Origin: Paenibacillus sp. RC67
Lineage (GTDB): Bacteria > Bacillota > Bacilli > Paenibacillales > NBRC-103111
DNA: 64,000 bases
Assembly (NCBI RefSeq): GCF_030020805.1
Contig: NZ_CP125098.1
Coordinates: 5,789,501-5,853,500 of the forward strand
Direction of reading: 5' to 3'
Below are positions 34,036-42,793 of the stretch, in pieces (positions within the stretch are counted from its first letter, which is position 1; the number at the start of each line of letters is the position of its first letter). The notes beneath the pieces were generated by a model. It did not search any database. It saw only the letters and a program-made list of their open reading frames with translations, and was not told the DNA's origin. A program made the translations under genes and the position numbers.

Positions 34036-34069
34036 AAAAGACCGGAACCCTAAGCGGCTCCGGTCTTTT
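34036..34069. terminator. Bidirectional terminator
   Basis: AAAAGACCGGA pairs with TCCGGTCTTTT across CGG/CCC inner bases, serving the rsuA-like gene on the minus strand and possibly the YjcZ gene. Confidence 0.85.
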
Positions 34070-34109
34070 GATGTAAACTCATTACGTAATAATCTATTCT
34101 CAAATTGCG

Positions 34110-34853
34110 TTATCCATTAGCTTGTCTAAGTTGAAGCAGTTCATCCTCGGTTAGCTCCCGGTATTCCCCGGGTAATAAATGCTCATCTAGAAGCAAAGGC
34201 CCCATAGAAATTCTTTTCAAGAACACGACGCGCTTGCCTATCGCTTGAAACATTCTTTTTACCTGATGAAACTTACCTTCCATAATCGTTAATTCGATCT
34301 TGGATACAATCCCCTGCTCTGGATCACCAGGTCTTAAAATGACCAATTGTGCTGGCATTGTTACATAGCCATCATCCAGCTCAACTCCCTGCTGAAACGA
34401 CTTGCCGTCTTCCTCTGTAACCGCCCCTTCAACCTCAGCAAAATAGGTCTTGGGAATATGCTTCCTTGGGGATAACAGATTATGAGCCAGCTTGCCATCA
34501 TTGGTCAGCAGCAGCAATCCTTCCGTATCTTTGTCCAATCTTCCAACTGGAAAAGGCTGAAAATGGGTGTACTCTTCATCCAGCAAATCCAGCACAGTAC
34601 GGTCCCTTGTATCTTCTGTTGCCGATATAACACCCTGTGGTTTATTCAGCATCACGTAGATGAATTCACGATAACGGACCACTTCGCCTTCTACGGTAAT
34701 GACATCGCTCTCGGGGTTGACTTGAATGCCGCTGTCTTTGACAGGCCGGTCATTCATACGAATGACCCCTCTTTTCACTAAAATCTTGATTTCGCTTCGT
34801 GAGCCATAACCTGTGTGCGCCAGCAGCTTGTCCAACCGCATCGTTTGCTTCAT
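34110..34853 (-). CDS. RsuA-family 16S rRNA pseudouridine synthase
   Basis: ATG 34853 follows GGAGGTGG, which lies in the last codons of the upstream methyltransferase. The 247-aa protein has an N-terminal S4 RNA-binding domain (MRLDKLLAHTGYGSRSEIKI) and a catalytic domain with LNKPQGVIS and GRLDKDTEGLLLLTNDG, whose second Asp is the catalytic residue. KIELTIMEGKFHQVKRMFQA completes the family pattern. It isomerises a uridine in small-subunit rRNA. Two-gene operon with the methyltransferase, a pairing that makes sense for ribosome maturation. Confidence 0.94.
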   Translation of the reverse strand: MKQTMRLDKLLAHTGYGSRSEIKILVKRGVIRMNDRPVKDSGIQVNPESDVITVEGEVVRYREFIYVMLNKPQGVISATEDTRDRTVLDLLDEEYTHFQPFPVGRLDKDTEGLLLLTNDGKLAHNLLSPRKHIPKTYFAEVEGAVTEEDGKSFQQGVELDDGYVTMPAQLVILRPGDPEQGIVSKIELTIMEGKFHQVKRMFQAIGKRVVFLKRISMGPLLLDEHLLPGEYRELTEDELLQLRQANG

Positions 34854-34855
34854 AA

Positions 34856-36367
34856 TTAAGTCCACCTCCAACCCGCAGGGTATTCATTTTTAAGCATCCC
34901 GTCCTGCCATTTTCCCCAGCCAACCGCAAAGCCGTCGATAGTGACTAGACTGTATCCTTTTTTCTTATCCAAATCTCCGGATAGATGTACTTGGTCTTCA
35001 GCTATCTCCAGAGTCTCGCCCTTCAAGTAACGAACCGTTGCCGTCTCTTTCGCGGTCAATGCGATCCAGCGTCTCACATCGCTCTGCTTCAAGCCCATTG
35101 CCAATGCGTGAGAAGGCTCAAAGCGCTGCTTACGGACACTTCCCATATACCAACCCGGACGAATGACCCGAATGCCGCTTAAATCTGGCAGACCTTCGGG
35201 GGATACATAAATATGCTCGCCATGCAGAACTACATTAGAAACAGGTACATCCGGCGCAAACTCCTGCATGAAGGAGTAAAAGGGCTGAAGGTCTACAACC
35301 GGCTGCTTTTTGAACAAATATTTATCCGTCGCATAACGATCTCGGCCTTTTGATTTCAATCTTTCCTTATCCGCCTTTAAGAACTTCGTCTCTGCGGCTA
35401 TACGAGCTGGTGATGCTTTATCGGCCTCGTATTCCAACACAGCTACAAAATGCCCTTCTCCGCTAAGATGATGCGGCCATAGTCTAGCGGTACCCGACAC
35501 CTCCTGTGCCGCCGCCGCAGCTTGTAAGGAGCCCAGCTCTGTAATATCCAGCCAATCTGGATTCCCTGGACGAAATCCGTGCTCCATAGGAATCGGAACA
35601 ATCCTGAATTGAGGGTGTGATGCAATAAACTGAGCGATCATTGCCTCATTCTCTTCCGGGGAAAAAGTACAGGTAGAATATACGATTCTGCCTCCTGGGC
35701 GAAGCATGATAGCAGCCTGCTTCAGCAAATCCCGCTGCATTCCAGCGTACCGCGTCACCCAGTCTGGATGCCAGGCTTTGGCCATCTCCTCTTCTTTGCG
35801 GAACATCCCTTCACCGGAACAAGGAGCATCGATCAAAATTTTATCAAAAAACGCCCGAAACGGGTGCTGCAGCTTGTCGGGCCGCTCATTCAACACCACC
35901 GCATTTCGAACGCCGTTCAGTTCAATATTTTTGACTAACGCCTTCACTCTATCGGGATGAATGTCGTTGGTTACCAACAATCCTTGGCCTGCCAGCTTGG
36001 CGGCGATTTGGGTCGATTTACCTCCCGGTGCGGCACATAAATCAAGTACCCGTTCACCTGGCTGAACGTCCAGCAGCTCTCCGGGCGCCATTGCACTCGG
36101 CTCCTGAATATAGTACAGACCAGCATGGTAATATGGATGCTTGCCTGGTCGATCTGATTCTCCGTAATAATAACCTGTCGATGTCCATGGTATCGGATCC
36201 AGGTTAAACGGCATTAACGTCTTAAATTCGTCCACATTGACTTTTAAAGTGTTGACTCGGAGACCATACCTTCTTGTTTCCTCATAGGAGGATATGAATG
36301 CTGGGAACTCTGTTCCCAGCAATGATTTCATTTTAGTTATAAATGCTTCAGGCAACTGACTGCCCAT
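34856..36367 (-). CDS. NOL1/NOP2/Sun (RsmF-type) RNA m5C methyltransferase, second copy
   Basis: A 503-aa paralogue of the 31000-32376 protein. It has the same layout: RVNTLKVNVDEF N-terminal RNA-binding part, SAM loop CAAPGGKSTQIA, catalytic Cys residues in DAPCSGEGMFRKEEE and YSTCTFSPEENEA, and a PUA-like tail with KQRFEPSHALAMGLKQ. It carries extra residues between the catalytic and PUA parts (ADKASPARIAAETKFLKADK). It probably modifies a different C in rRNA or tRNA. Two bases separate its stop from the pseudouridine synthase start. Confidence 0.93.
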   Translation of the reverse strand: MGSQLPEAFITKMKSLLGTEFPAFISSYEETRRYGLRVNTLKVNVDEFKTLMPFNLDPIPWTSTGYYYGESDRPGKHPYYHAGLYYIQEPSAMAPGELLDVQPGERVLDLCAAPGGKSTQIAAKLAGQGLLVTNDIHPDRVKALVKNIELNGVRNAVVLNERPDKLQHPFRAFFDKILIDAPCSGEGMFRKEEEMAKAWHPDWVTRYAGMQRDLLKQAAIMLRPGGRIVYSTCTFSPEENEAMIAQFIASHPQFRIVPIPMEHGFRPGNPDWLDITELGSLQAAAAAQEVSGTARLWPHHLSGEGHFVAVLEYEADKASPARIAAETKFLKADKERLKSKGRDRYATDKYLFKKQPVVDLQPFYSFMQEFAPDVPVSNVVLHGEHIYVSPEGLPDLSGIRVIRPGWYMGSVRKQRFEPSHALAMGLKQSDVRRWIALTAKETATVRYLKGETLEIAEDQVHLSGDLDKKKGYSLVTIDGFAVGWGKWQDGMLKNEYPAGWRWT

Positions 36368-36397
36368 ACTTGTTGTCCAACTTTCCGCAACTATGCA

Positions 36398-38029
36398 CTA
36401 ATTAATTTGAAAAAAGAAAATTTTATCTCCTTCCGGCTGTGTCTGATAACGAGCCATCCAACGCCCGCTCATCCAGCCGAAATCTTGATTGTCCCAATTA
36501 TATTTCTTATAGCTAAAGGCTGCAACTATGAGATCAGGGCGCGTAAAAGAACTGGAAAATACTCTCTTGCTCATCACATCAACGAACATGACGACATCTT
36601 CCTCTTGATGCAGCGCTACCTGCGTCGTTTTCCAGCGACTCATATAATAGCTGTTTTCTGTGACATTGACAAATACTTGTGCTTCGGCAGCAGGAGAATA
36701 AGGTTCAATACATATTTTGCCGAACACAATATCATTTTTATCCCAATTATCGGGCACGTCCACTTTTTTCAACGGCAGCATTGTACCAGTAGACATATCG
36801 CCAATCAGCCAGTTGACCGTTTTTTTATATGCTGCGCCCTTACTGTTCGTCGCTATCGTATACTGATGCAGAATGACCGCTTTTTTGCTTTCACTGTACC
36901 CTCCGAATTCAAGCCTGTCCTTCGAATCCTTTGGAAGTGCAAAGCGTTTCAACAAATTTCCTTTGAAATCTACAAGCTGCACTCCGGAAGATAGCAGCAG
37001 CGTCCTGTTCTCGCCCTTCAAAATATTGTCGGCACCGCGATCATACGTAAAATTATAATACATCACCTTTCCTTTTGCATCCGTTCCCGGATCAACAAAG
37101 CCTTGCTCGGAAGCAAAGGGCTGGCGAGTCGTTCCTTCGTTCATATCGATCCATGTGAGATCGCTCTGATACCGGTTGGCTCCATAGATACCTATGCCGC
37201 TGTTACCCAGCGTCTCGAAATGCTCTCCAGAACGAATTTCATTCGATCCGATGATCATCCATTTCTTAGCCCCTGTTTGCAAATCGTAGGTCGTAACCCC
37301 ACTGATACTGTCCCGAATGAATAAATGCTTCTTATCAGGAGTCAACACGGCACTATAAAGGACCGGAGTGGCGTTAGCATTGGAAGGGATAGCCTCATAT
37401 CGAAATAGCTCCATTACTGGCGTAACGGTCTTTTGCGCTATATTCATCTTATTGACCTGATAGACCCATTCCTGATCTGCATTAACTACCGTAGTATATA
37501 AAAATTCATGATCTGAAATAAACCCGATCAGCTGCGTTGACTGCGAGAAAACCTCCGAGGCTTGTCCGAATGTATAACCAATAGTCTCTTGAACCGGCTG
37601 TCCTGATTGTGGGTCCATTGCCACCATATCGATCTGCGTCCAAGCTTGTCCCTCCTGCTTTTGTTCCCTCTGTACAAAATATACCATCCGCTCTGCATCC
37701 GGAGCCGTATATTGCTTTACGACATGCGCTTTTTTAACGGTCAGTCCGATTCCCCGCGTTATTTTGGATTTGGCTATTTGCAGCTTTCCGAAATCATATA
37801 GGGGAAGCTCCGTATTCTTTATTTTATAATCGTCCAGCACTTTGTATGGAGCAGCCGACTGAAATACCCTTACCCGATCCTTGGTAGCCTCTGCCGCTCT
37901 CACTTGCGAAGACTGGTTGCTCTTTGGCATGCAAACAGAGTACACCGAGTAAAAGAGGCCGCTTAAGAGGATTAACCCCAATGCAAGCCATAGGTAAGGG
38001 TTGATGGATGTTAGCTGAACTTTACGCAA
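36398..38029 (-). CDS. Membrane-anchored extracytoplasmic protein (543 aa), unknown
   Basis: TTG 38029 with GCGGGG upstream. One N-terminal helix (YLWLALGLILLSGLFYSVYS) anchors a large extracellular part. The body shows repeated beta-propeller-like elements: TLLLSSGVQLVDFKGNLLKR, FIRDSISGVTTYDLQTGAKK and FISDHEFLYTTVV. No catalytic motif or family is recognised. It is a single gene read away from the thioredoxin-like gene. Confidence 0.8.
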   Translation of the reverse strand: MRKVQLTSINPYLWLALGLILLSGLFYSVYSVCMPKSNQSSQVRAAEATKDRVRVFQSAAPYKVLDDYKIKNTELPLYDFGKLQIAKSKITRGIGLTVKKAHVVKQYTAPDAERMVYFVQREQKQEGQAWTQIDMVAMDPQSGQPVQETIGYTFGQASEVFSQSTQLIGFISDHEFLYTTVVNADQEWVYQVNKMNIAQKTVTPVMELFRYEAIPSNANATPVLYSAVLTPDKKHLFIRDSISGVTTYDLQTGAKKWMIIGSNEIRSGEHFETLGNSGIGIYGANRYQSDLTWIDMNEGTTRQPFASEQGFVDPGTDAKGKVMYYNFTYDRGADNILKGENRTLLLSSGVQLVDFKGNLLKRFALPKDSKDRLEFGGYSESKKAVILHQYTIATNSKGAAYKKTVNWLIGDMSTGTMLPLKKVDVPDNWDKNDIVFGKICIEPYSPAAEAQVFVNVTENSYYMSRWKTTQVALHQEEDVVMFVDVMSKRVFSSSFTRPDLIVAAFSYKKYNWDNQDFGWMSGRWMARYQTQPEGDKIFFFQIN

Positions 38030-38216
38030 AAATCATTCCCCGCAGTCTCATCAATATGTAGGCATAAAGTAACAAATCATTTGCCTATTGAACTATTCCA
38101 CATATTTGTCGAAAATCCTTCAATTTTCATACGAGAAACTCACAGGAAAACTATGCTTTCGCGGCGAAATAGATTGTTCGTGATGGACCATTTTTTACTG
38201 TGGAAAGAGGGAATTT

Positions 38217-38729
38217 ATGAAAAAGCTTGCCATTTATTTATCCATTATCATCGTTTTGTTTGCAGCCATCTACGTGGTAAATCAGCAATCGGACAAAGCC
38301 AAGAACGGTAAATTTGCCGACAACGCATATGGCATTTCACCGGACAAGCTGAATCCTGAGACCGTTAAGCTGCTAAATGATCCAAATTATCAGAATCTTA
38401 TCATGCCTGCGGAGCTGGATAAGAAAATAAATAATAAAGAGGATTTTTTCCTGTATTATTTCGCTTCCACCTGCCCACATTGCAAGAGGACAACCCCTAT
38501 TCTCTCTCCAATGACTAAAGATTTGAATATAGACGTAAAGCAGTTCAATTTGGAGGAATTTAAGGACGGCTGGAACAAATATCATATTCAGTTCACTCCG
38601 ACACTAATTTATTACAAAGGCGGCAAAGAAGTGGAACGGCTCGAGGGCGGTATAGCAGCCGCTGGAGAACAAGGGTACACTGCCGATACGTTCAAGCAAT
38701 TTTTGCTCAAATATAACGGCTCGAAGTAA
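38217..38729 (+). CDS. Membrane-anchored thioredoxin-like protein
   Basis: A 170-aa protein with an N-terminal helix (residues 4-21) and an extracytoplasmic thioredoxin fold. The redox pair is in STCPHCKRT (Cys86, Cys89), and the cis-Pro loop is FTPTLIYYKGGKEVERL. CPHC is typical of DsbA- or BdbA-type thiol oxidoreductases that work on exported proteins. GAGGGAATTT precedes the ATG. No partner DsbB/BdbC gene is nearby. Confidence 0.92.
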   Translation: MKKLAIYLSIIIVLFAAIYVVNQQSDKAKNGKFADNAYGISPDKLNPETVKLLNDPNYQNLIMPAELDKKINNKEDFFLYYFASTCPHCKRTTPILSPMTKDLNIDVKQFNLEEFKDGWNKYHIQFTPTLIYYKGGKEVERLEGGIAAAGEQGYTADTFKQFLLKYNGSK

Positions 38730-38754
38730 CGCATCTTAGGGTCAACGACATAAT

Positions 38755-38834
38755 AAAAGGATTGCCTTTCATGGCCCGCTGTTCTCGCTATGGAAACTAC
38801 GAGAATTCGGGCCCATGGTAGGCAATCCTTTTTA
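38755..38834. terminator. Long bidirectional terminator
   Basis: An unusually long hairpin: AAAAGGATTGCC and GGCAATCCTTTTT outer arms, plus CATGGCCCG/CGGGCCCATG and GTTCTCG/CGAGAA inner arms. It separates the thioredoxin-like gene from the convergent binding protein. Confidence 0.9.
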
Positions 38835-38838
38835 TTAA

Positions 38839-40167
38839 CTATTTGCGCAGTTTGTCTTGAATCAGCTTGTTCATTTCCTCATCCGCGGTACGAAGTGCCG
38901 TGTTCAAGTCTGTTTCATCCACAATATAAGCATTAAACGCTTTGGTTAAAATTTTATCAACGTCACCGTCCGGCAAATATTTAAATGGCGTCATTATAGC
39001 GAATTTCAGCTTGGTCATCGCGGCTAAATTTTTACCCTCAAATTCCTTCAAGCCCTTGCCGAACTCAGATCTCAGCTTCTCATCCTTAAGCACCGTCATC
39101 CGGCCGCCCCTCATCATATCAGCCTGCACCTCGTCGGATAAAATCGTATCCAGCACAAGGAATGCCGCATCTTTCACTTTACTTTGCTCGCTTATCGATA
39201 GGATCGGTGAGTCGAGACGCTGCCCGATACCCGGGGCTTTGCGATGTTGAGGGTAAGTCACCATATCCCAGTTAACCTGAGGAGCTGTTTTTAACGTATT
39301 AAGCAGGTTACTGTGGCTAGCAATCATCGCCAACGTTCCGTTAACGAATGCGGTTTGGTTTTTGCCCGCGTTCGGCACTTTGAAGTCTCCCTCAGTTAAG
39401 CCAGGAATTTTAAATTGCGCTCCCCACAGCTGAAACGCTTCTTTCCATTGGTCATTCATTAGCAGCGACTTGTTCGTGTTAAAGTCAGCAAAAGGAATGG
39501 ACAACTGCTGTTGAATCCTTCCTATTCCATCTGGGAAAATGCCTCGATAGGCAATTCCGTTATCCGTTCTTGTCAGCTTCTTGGCGAGCTCCGCAACCTC
39601 ATCCCAATACATTCCCTCTTTAGGATAAGGGATAGCGAATTTATCGAAAATATCTTTGTTATAGAACAGGGCGAAGGAATTCGTATAGGCAGGCAGTCCA
39701 GCCAAATAGTCCTGACCTCCGGCTATTTTCAACGTTTGGAGTGCTTCGGGTGAAAAACGACTCGTATCGAATCTATATTTTTTTATCAATGGCTCCATAT
39801 TGAACAGTAGTTTGTACTCTGACAGATTGCTCCCCATGGGTCCCGGATAGTTAGCAACAATATCTGGAATTTCTCCGGCAGATATCAGCTCAGGCAGTTT
39901 GGAGGCGGAAGCATTGATCCTCTCGATCGTGATCTGTGGATACTTCTTGGCAACCGGGTCAACGATATATTTCTTCACTTCGTCATCTGAGAACATACCG
40001 CCGCTCGCCAATATTTTCACCGTAACCTTATCCTTGCTAAGCTCAGGGATCGTATCAGCCGGCTTATCTTGAGCAGATGGAGCTTCAGTAGGTTTCGCGG
40101 TTCCATTACAACCTATTAACGAGACAGTGCAGCAAAGCGCTAGCGTACCAACATACAACTTTTTCAT
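38839..40167 (-). CDS. ABC-type extracellular solute-binding lipoprotein
   Basis: A 442-aa lipoprotein (lipobox SLIGCN) of the type 1 carbohydrate-binding family: VTVKILASGGMFSDDEVKKY, GEIPDIVANYPGPM, YLAGLPAYTNSFALFYNKDI and WDEVAELAKKLTRTDNGIAY are standard blocks. It should deliver a sugar or oligosaccharide to an ABC permease, but no permease or ATPase gene lies beside it, so it is an orphan that uses a distant transporter. ATG follows AAGGGGG. Confidence 0.93.
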   Translation of the reverse strand: MKKLYVGTLALCCTVSLIGCNGTAKPTEAPSAQDKPADTIPELSKDKVTVKILASGGMFSDDEVKKYIVDPVAKKYPQITIERINASASKLPELISAGEIPDIVANYPGPMGSNLSEYKLLFNMEPLIKKYRFDTSRFSPEALQTLKIAGGQDYLAGLPAYTNSFALFYNKDIFDKFAIPYPKEGMYWDEVAELAKKLTRTDNGIAYRGIFPDGIGRIQQQLSIPFADFNTNKSLLMNDQWKEAFQLWGAQFKIPGLTEGDFKVPNAGKNQTAFVNGTLAMIASHSNLLNTLKTAPQVNWDMVTYPQHRKAPGIGQRLDSPILSISEQSKVKDAAFLVLDTILSDEVQADMMRGGRMTVLKDEKLRSEFGKGLKEFEGKNLAAMTKLKFAIMTPFKYLPDGDVDKILTKAFNAYIVDETDLNTALRTADEEMNKLIQDKLRK

Positions 40168-40289
40168 TGTGTATCCCCCTTTAGTTTACTTTCCCTTTTT
40201 GCTGACCATTACGCCTTTATTTTATAACGAAAACGCTTACATATTAATGTCTATAACTCATCAGTTTATGTCTTATTCTAATATAAATA

Positions 40290-40316
40290 AAAAAAGACGC
40301 CTTTCGACGTCTTTTT
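40290..40316 (-). terminator. Terminator of the MFS exporter
   Basis: AAAAAGACG pairs with CGTCTTTTT, followed on the minus strand by a T-rich tail. Confidence 0.85.
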
Positions 40317-40318
40317 AC

Positions 40319-41875
40319 TTACTGGGAAACGGGCATAGGATCAGCTTTGTTTTCTTTGTCTTTATTGCGCAAGGCTCTTACTATAAATACAGAAGCAAGC
40401 ATGATGATCGCAACTGTCATTGCACTAAGAAATAAACCGTTGAAGCCCCGTCCTACCGTTTCATGCAAAGTCTGCTGCACCAACTCTCGTATTTGCGGCA
40501 CAGGGATTTGGCTGATAGCATTTTTCAATGTGGCTGCATCCATCGTTTGCGGCAATTGACTCATGGAACCTGGCTGCAGCTGTATTCCAGCCTTCTGGGC
40601 ATTGCTTTGAAGATCATTCCCGAATTGCTCAAAGGAGCGTGTCAGGAAGCCTGCATAAATGGTCGGTGCAATGGTCATTCCCATTTGCCGCAGCAGGGAA
40701 GCACCAGCCAAAGCAACGCCTTTATTATCTTTGGAATTCTCCGTGGCAAGAATATTGATTGGCGCACCTAGCATGGAGCCGAAGCCGATACCTACCAAGC
40801 TGCTGGCTATGACCATCTGCCATGTGGTCGTAACCCAGATTGGAAATAGTACGAATCCTAGAATTGCTAACAAACAGGAAATCGTTAGAGAGAACGTCGG
40901 ACCTTTGCGGTCTATAAGAGCTCCGCCTCCACCGGCACCAATACCTGAAGCTATGGCCAACGGAGTGAACCAGTATCCCGCCATTTTGCTGTCAATCCCT
41001 AGAAATTGCTCCACATAGCTTGGGATAAAAATAACTGAAGCCAGTATGGCACCAGAGCAAGCTGCTAGGAGCAGCGTCCAGCGATAGGTCCGATTTTTTA
41101 GCAGTTCTATAGGAAGAACGGGCTCGATGCCCTTAGCCCCTGCATGTTTTTCAATATAAATGAACAAGGCAAGCAAAGCGGCGCCAATTACAATAAACAA
41201 TAGGAACGAAGCGGATGCACCTTTAAGCTGAGTTAGTCCGTACATCAACGAAAGGCTGGCACAGCTCAGAACGAGAATTCCTGGAATATCGAGTCTCGTA
41301 TGAACCCGTTCTTGCTCTTCCTTAATGGTTTTGCCGCCCATAATCATCAACACAATTGCGATTGGAATGTTAATGATGAACAGCCAGTGCCAGCTGCCCG
41401 TTAGGTTCAAAATGAAAGAACCCAGATTAGGACCGATAATAGAAGCAATGCCGTTCATTCCTCCAATCATCCCGAGAGCCCTTCCCTGTTTCTCCTTTGG
41501 AAAAGTATTCAGGATATAGGAGCTTGCTAGTATGAATATACCGCCTCCGCCCATGGCTTGAATAAATCGAGAAAGGAGCAGCAAAGAAAAGTTTGGACTC
41601 AAGGCAACCAAGAGTGAGCCGACTCCAAACAGACCTATCTCGATTAAAAATAAAAGCCTTCTGCCATATCGGTCAGATAGCTTCCCAATTATCGGTACGC
41701 TAATCGCGAGACCTAAAGTATATATGGTTATGATCCATGCTCCCCACGATGGGGAAACACCGAATGTATGGATCAATGTCGTTAACGATGAGGTAACAAT
41801 ACCGTTATCCAAGGCCCCCATAAAAACACCAATGGCTAAAGTAATCAATGACCATTTGCCAGCCTTATTCATCAT
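40319..41875 (-). CDS. DHA2-family multidrug MFS exporter (EmrB/QacA-type)
   Basis: A 518-aa integral membrane protein with 14 predicted helices, as in drug:H+ antiporter-2 exporters. Motif A is GKLSDRYGRRLLF, helix 1 holds VFMGALDNGIVTSSLTTLIH with the conserved acidic residue, and helix 5 carries the motif C-like SIIGPNLGSFI. An extracytoplasmic loop of about 70 aa precedes the last helix. The divergent PadR gene is the probable repressor of this exporter. Substrates are unknown. Confidence 0.93.
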   Translation of the reverse strand: MMNKAGKWSLITLAIGVFMGALDNGIVTSSLTTLIHTFGVSPSWGAWIITIYTLGLAISVPIIGKLSDRYGRRLLFLIEIGLFGVGSLLVALSPNFSLLLLSRFIQAMGGGGIFILASSYILNTFPKEKQGRALGMIGGMNGIASIIGPNLGSFILNLTGSWHWLFIINIPIAIVLMIMGGKTIKEEQERVHTRLDIPGILVLSCASLSLMYGLTQLKGASASFLLFIVIGAALLALFIYIEKHAGAKGIEPVLPIELLKNRTYRWTLLLAACSGAILASVIFIPSYVEQFLGIDSKMAGYWFTPLAIASGIGAGGGGALIDRKGPTFSLTISCLLAILGFVLFPIWVTTTWQMVIASSLVGIGFGSMLGAPINILATENSKDNKGVALAGASLLRQMGMTIAPTIYAGFLTRSFEQFGNDLQSNAQKAGIQLQPGSMSQLPQTMDAATLKNAISQIPVPQIRELVQQTLHETVGRGFNGLFLSAMTVAIIMLASVFIVRALRNKDKENKADPMPVSQ

Positions 41876-42219
41876 TATCCCACTCCTTGATGAAACGTAT
41901 TATTTATTGTTTATGCTAGAACCCTACCGTCATAATACTCGACCTTGGGCGCGTTGAAGCATGTCTCCGCCATGGGCATGCTTGAACGAATCGCTGTTTA
42001 AGTAGATTACTAGTGCTTTTTTCGATTCCCAACAGGGAATCGTCTTGAGACTGCTCTGATCCATCCACAATTCATGTATTCCCCCCATTTATAGTTATGA
42101 ACGATATAATCATAAATATATAGTCATATATGATTAATAACACATGAGTAAGATTATCAGCTTTTGATCTTTTAGTCAAGAGTGACTATAATAGATCTTA
42201 ACGGAAGGAGGCTATTCAG
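41876..42219. promoter_or_regulatory. Divergent control region MFS exporter / padR
   Basis: The 344 bases hold no gene. They contain a perfect palindrome CGATTCCC-AACA-GGGAATCG (42023-42042), an AT-rich inverted repeat AATCAT...ATGATT (42108-42135) with the central TCATATATGA (42124-42133), and the padR promoter. These are plausible PadR operators. Confidence 0.55.
42164..42192 (+). promoter_or_regulatory. Sigma-A promoter of padR
   Basis: TTGATC (42164-42169) and perfect TATAAT (42187-42192) with a 17-base spacer; the start codon lies 28 bases further on. Confidence 0.75.
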
Positions 42220-42738
42220 ATGGATGAACGTGAATTACTCGTCTTGGGGCTATTAATGACACAAAGCCAGCACGGCTATCAGATCAATGAATTCATTGAA
42301 AAAAACTTAGGCCGCGTATCCGACATGAAAAAGGCTACAGCCTATTCCATATTGAAACGGTTGAATCAAAAAGGATACGTCGACGTCGCAGTAGAACAAG
42401 AAGGCAATCGCCCTCCTCGGCAAATCTATACTATAACTCCTATTGGAGAGGAGCAGTTCAATACATTGCTGCGGGCAACGCTCTCAAATCTGGAGAATGT
42501 TACTCCTTCAGGAGATATCGGGTTTATGTTTATTGATCATTTGAGCAAGGAAGAGGCTATATCGCTATTGGAGCAAAAGCTGAGAAAAGCGCAGCAGCTG
42601 TTGGAAGCACTTTCTACCGTTCCCCGACATGGACCTGGAACCGGCGTAGACTTGTCTATTAGACATCGCATTGCATTACTGCAATGTGACCGGGACTGGA
42701 TCCTTCATACTATCGAGCAAATGAAGCAGCCTACTTGA
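42220..42738 (+). CDS. PadR-family transcriptional regulator
   Basis: A 172-aa PadR regulator: winged helix with LVLGLLMTQSQHGYQINEFI, KATAYSILKRLNQKGYVDVA and RQIYTITPIGEEQF, then the long C-terminal dimerisation helices (EEAISLLEQKLRKAQQLLEA). ATG follows GGAAGGAGG. PadR proteins usually repress a neighbouring efflux gene until a substrate binds; the divergent DHA2 exporter fits. Confidence 0.94.
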   Translation: MDERELLVLGLLMTQSQHGYQINEFIEKNLGRVSDMKKATAYSILKRLNQKGYVDVAVEQEGNRPPRQIYTITPIGEEQFNTLLRATLSNLENVTPSGDIGFMFIDHLSKEEAISLLEQKLRKAQQLLEALSTVPRHGPGTGVDLSIRHRIALLQCDRDWILHTIEQMKQPT

Positions 42739-42746
42739 TGAGTACC

Positions 42747-42787
42747 AAAAAAGACCGTTCTTAGCATTTAGCTAAAACGGTCTTTTT
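42747..42787. terminator. Bidirectional terminator
   Basis: AAAAAAGACCGTT pairs with AACGGTCTTTTT, with TTAGC/GCTAA extending the stem, between padR and the convergent HD-GYP gene. Confidence 0.9.
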
Positions 42788-42793
42788 CATACC

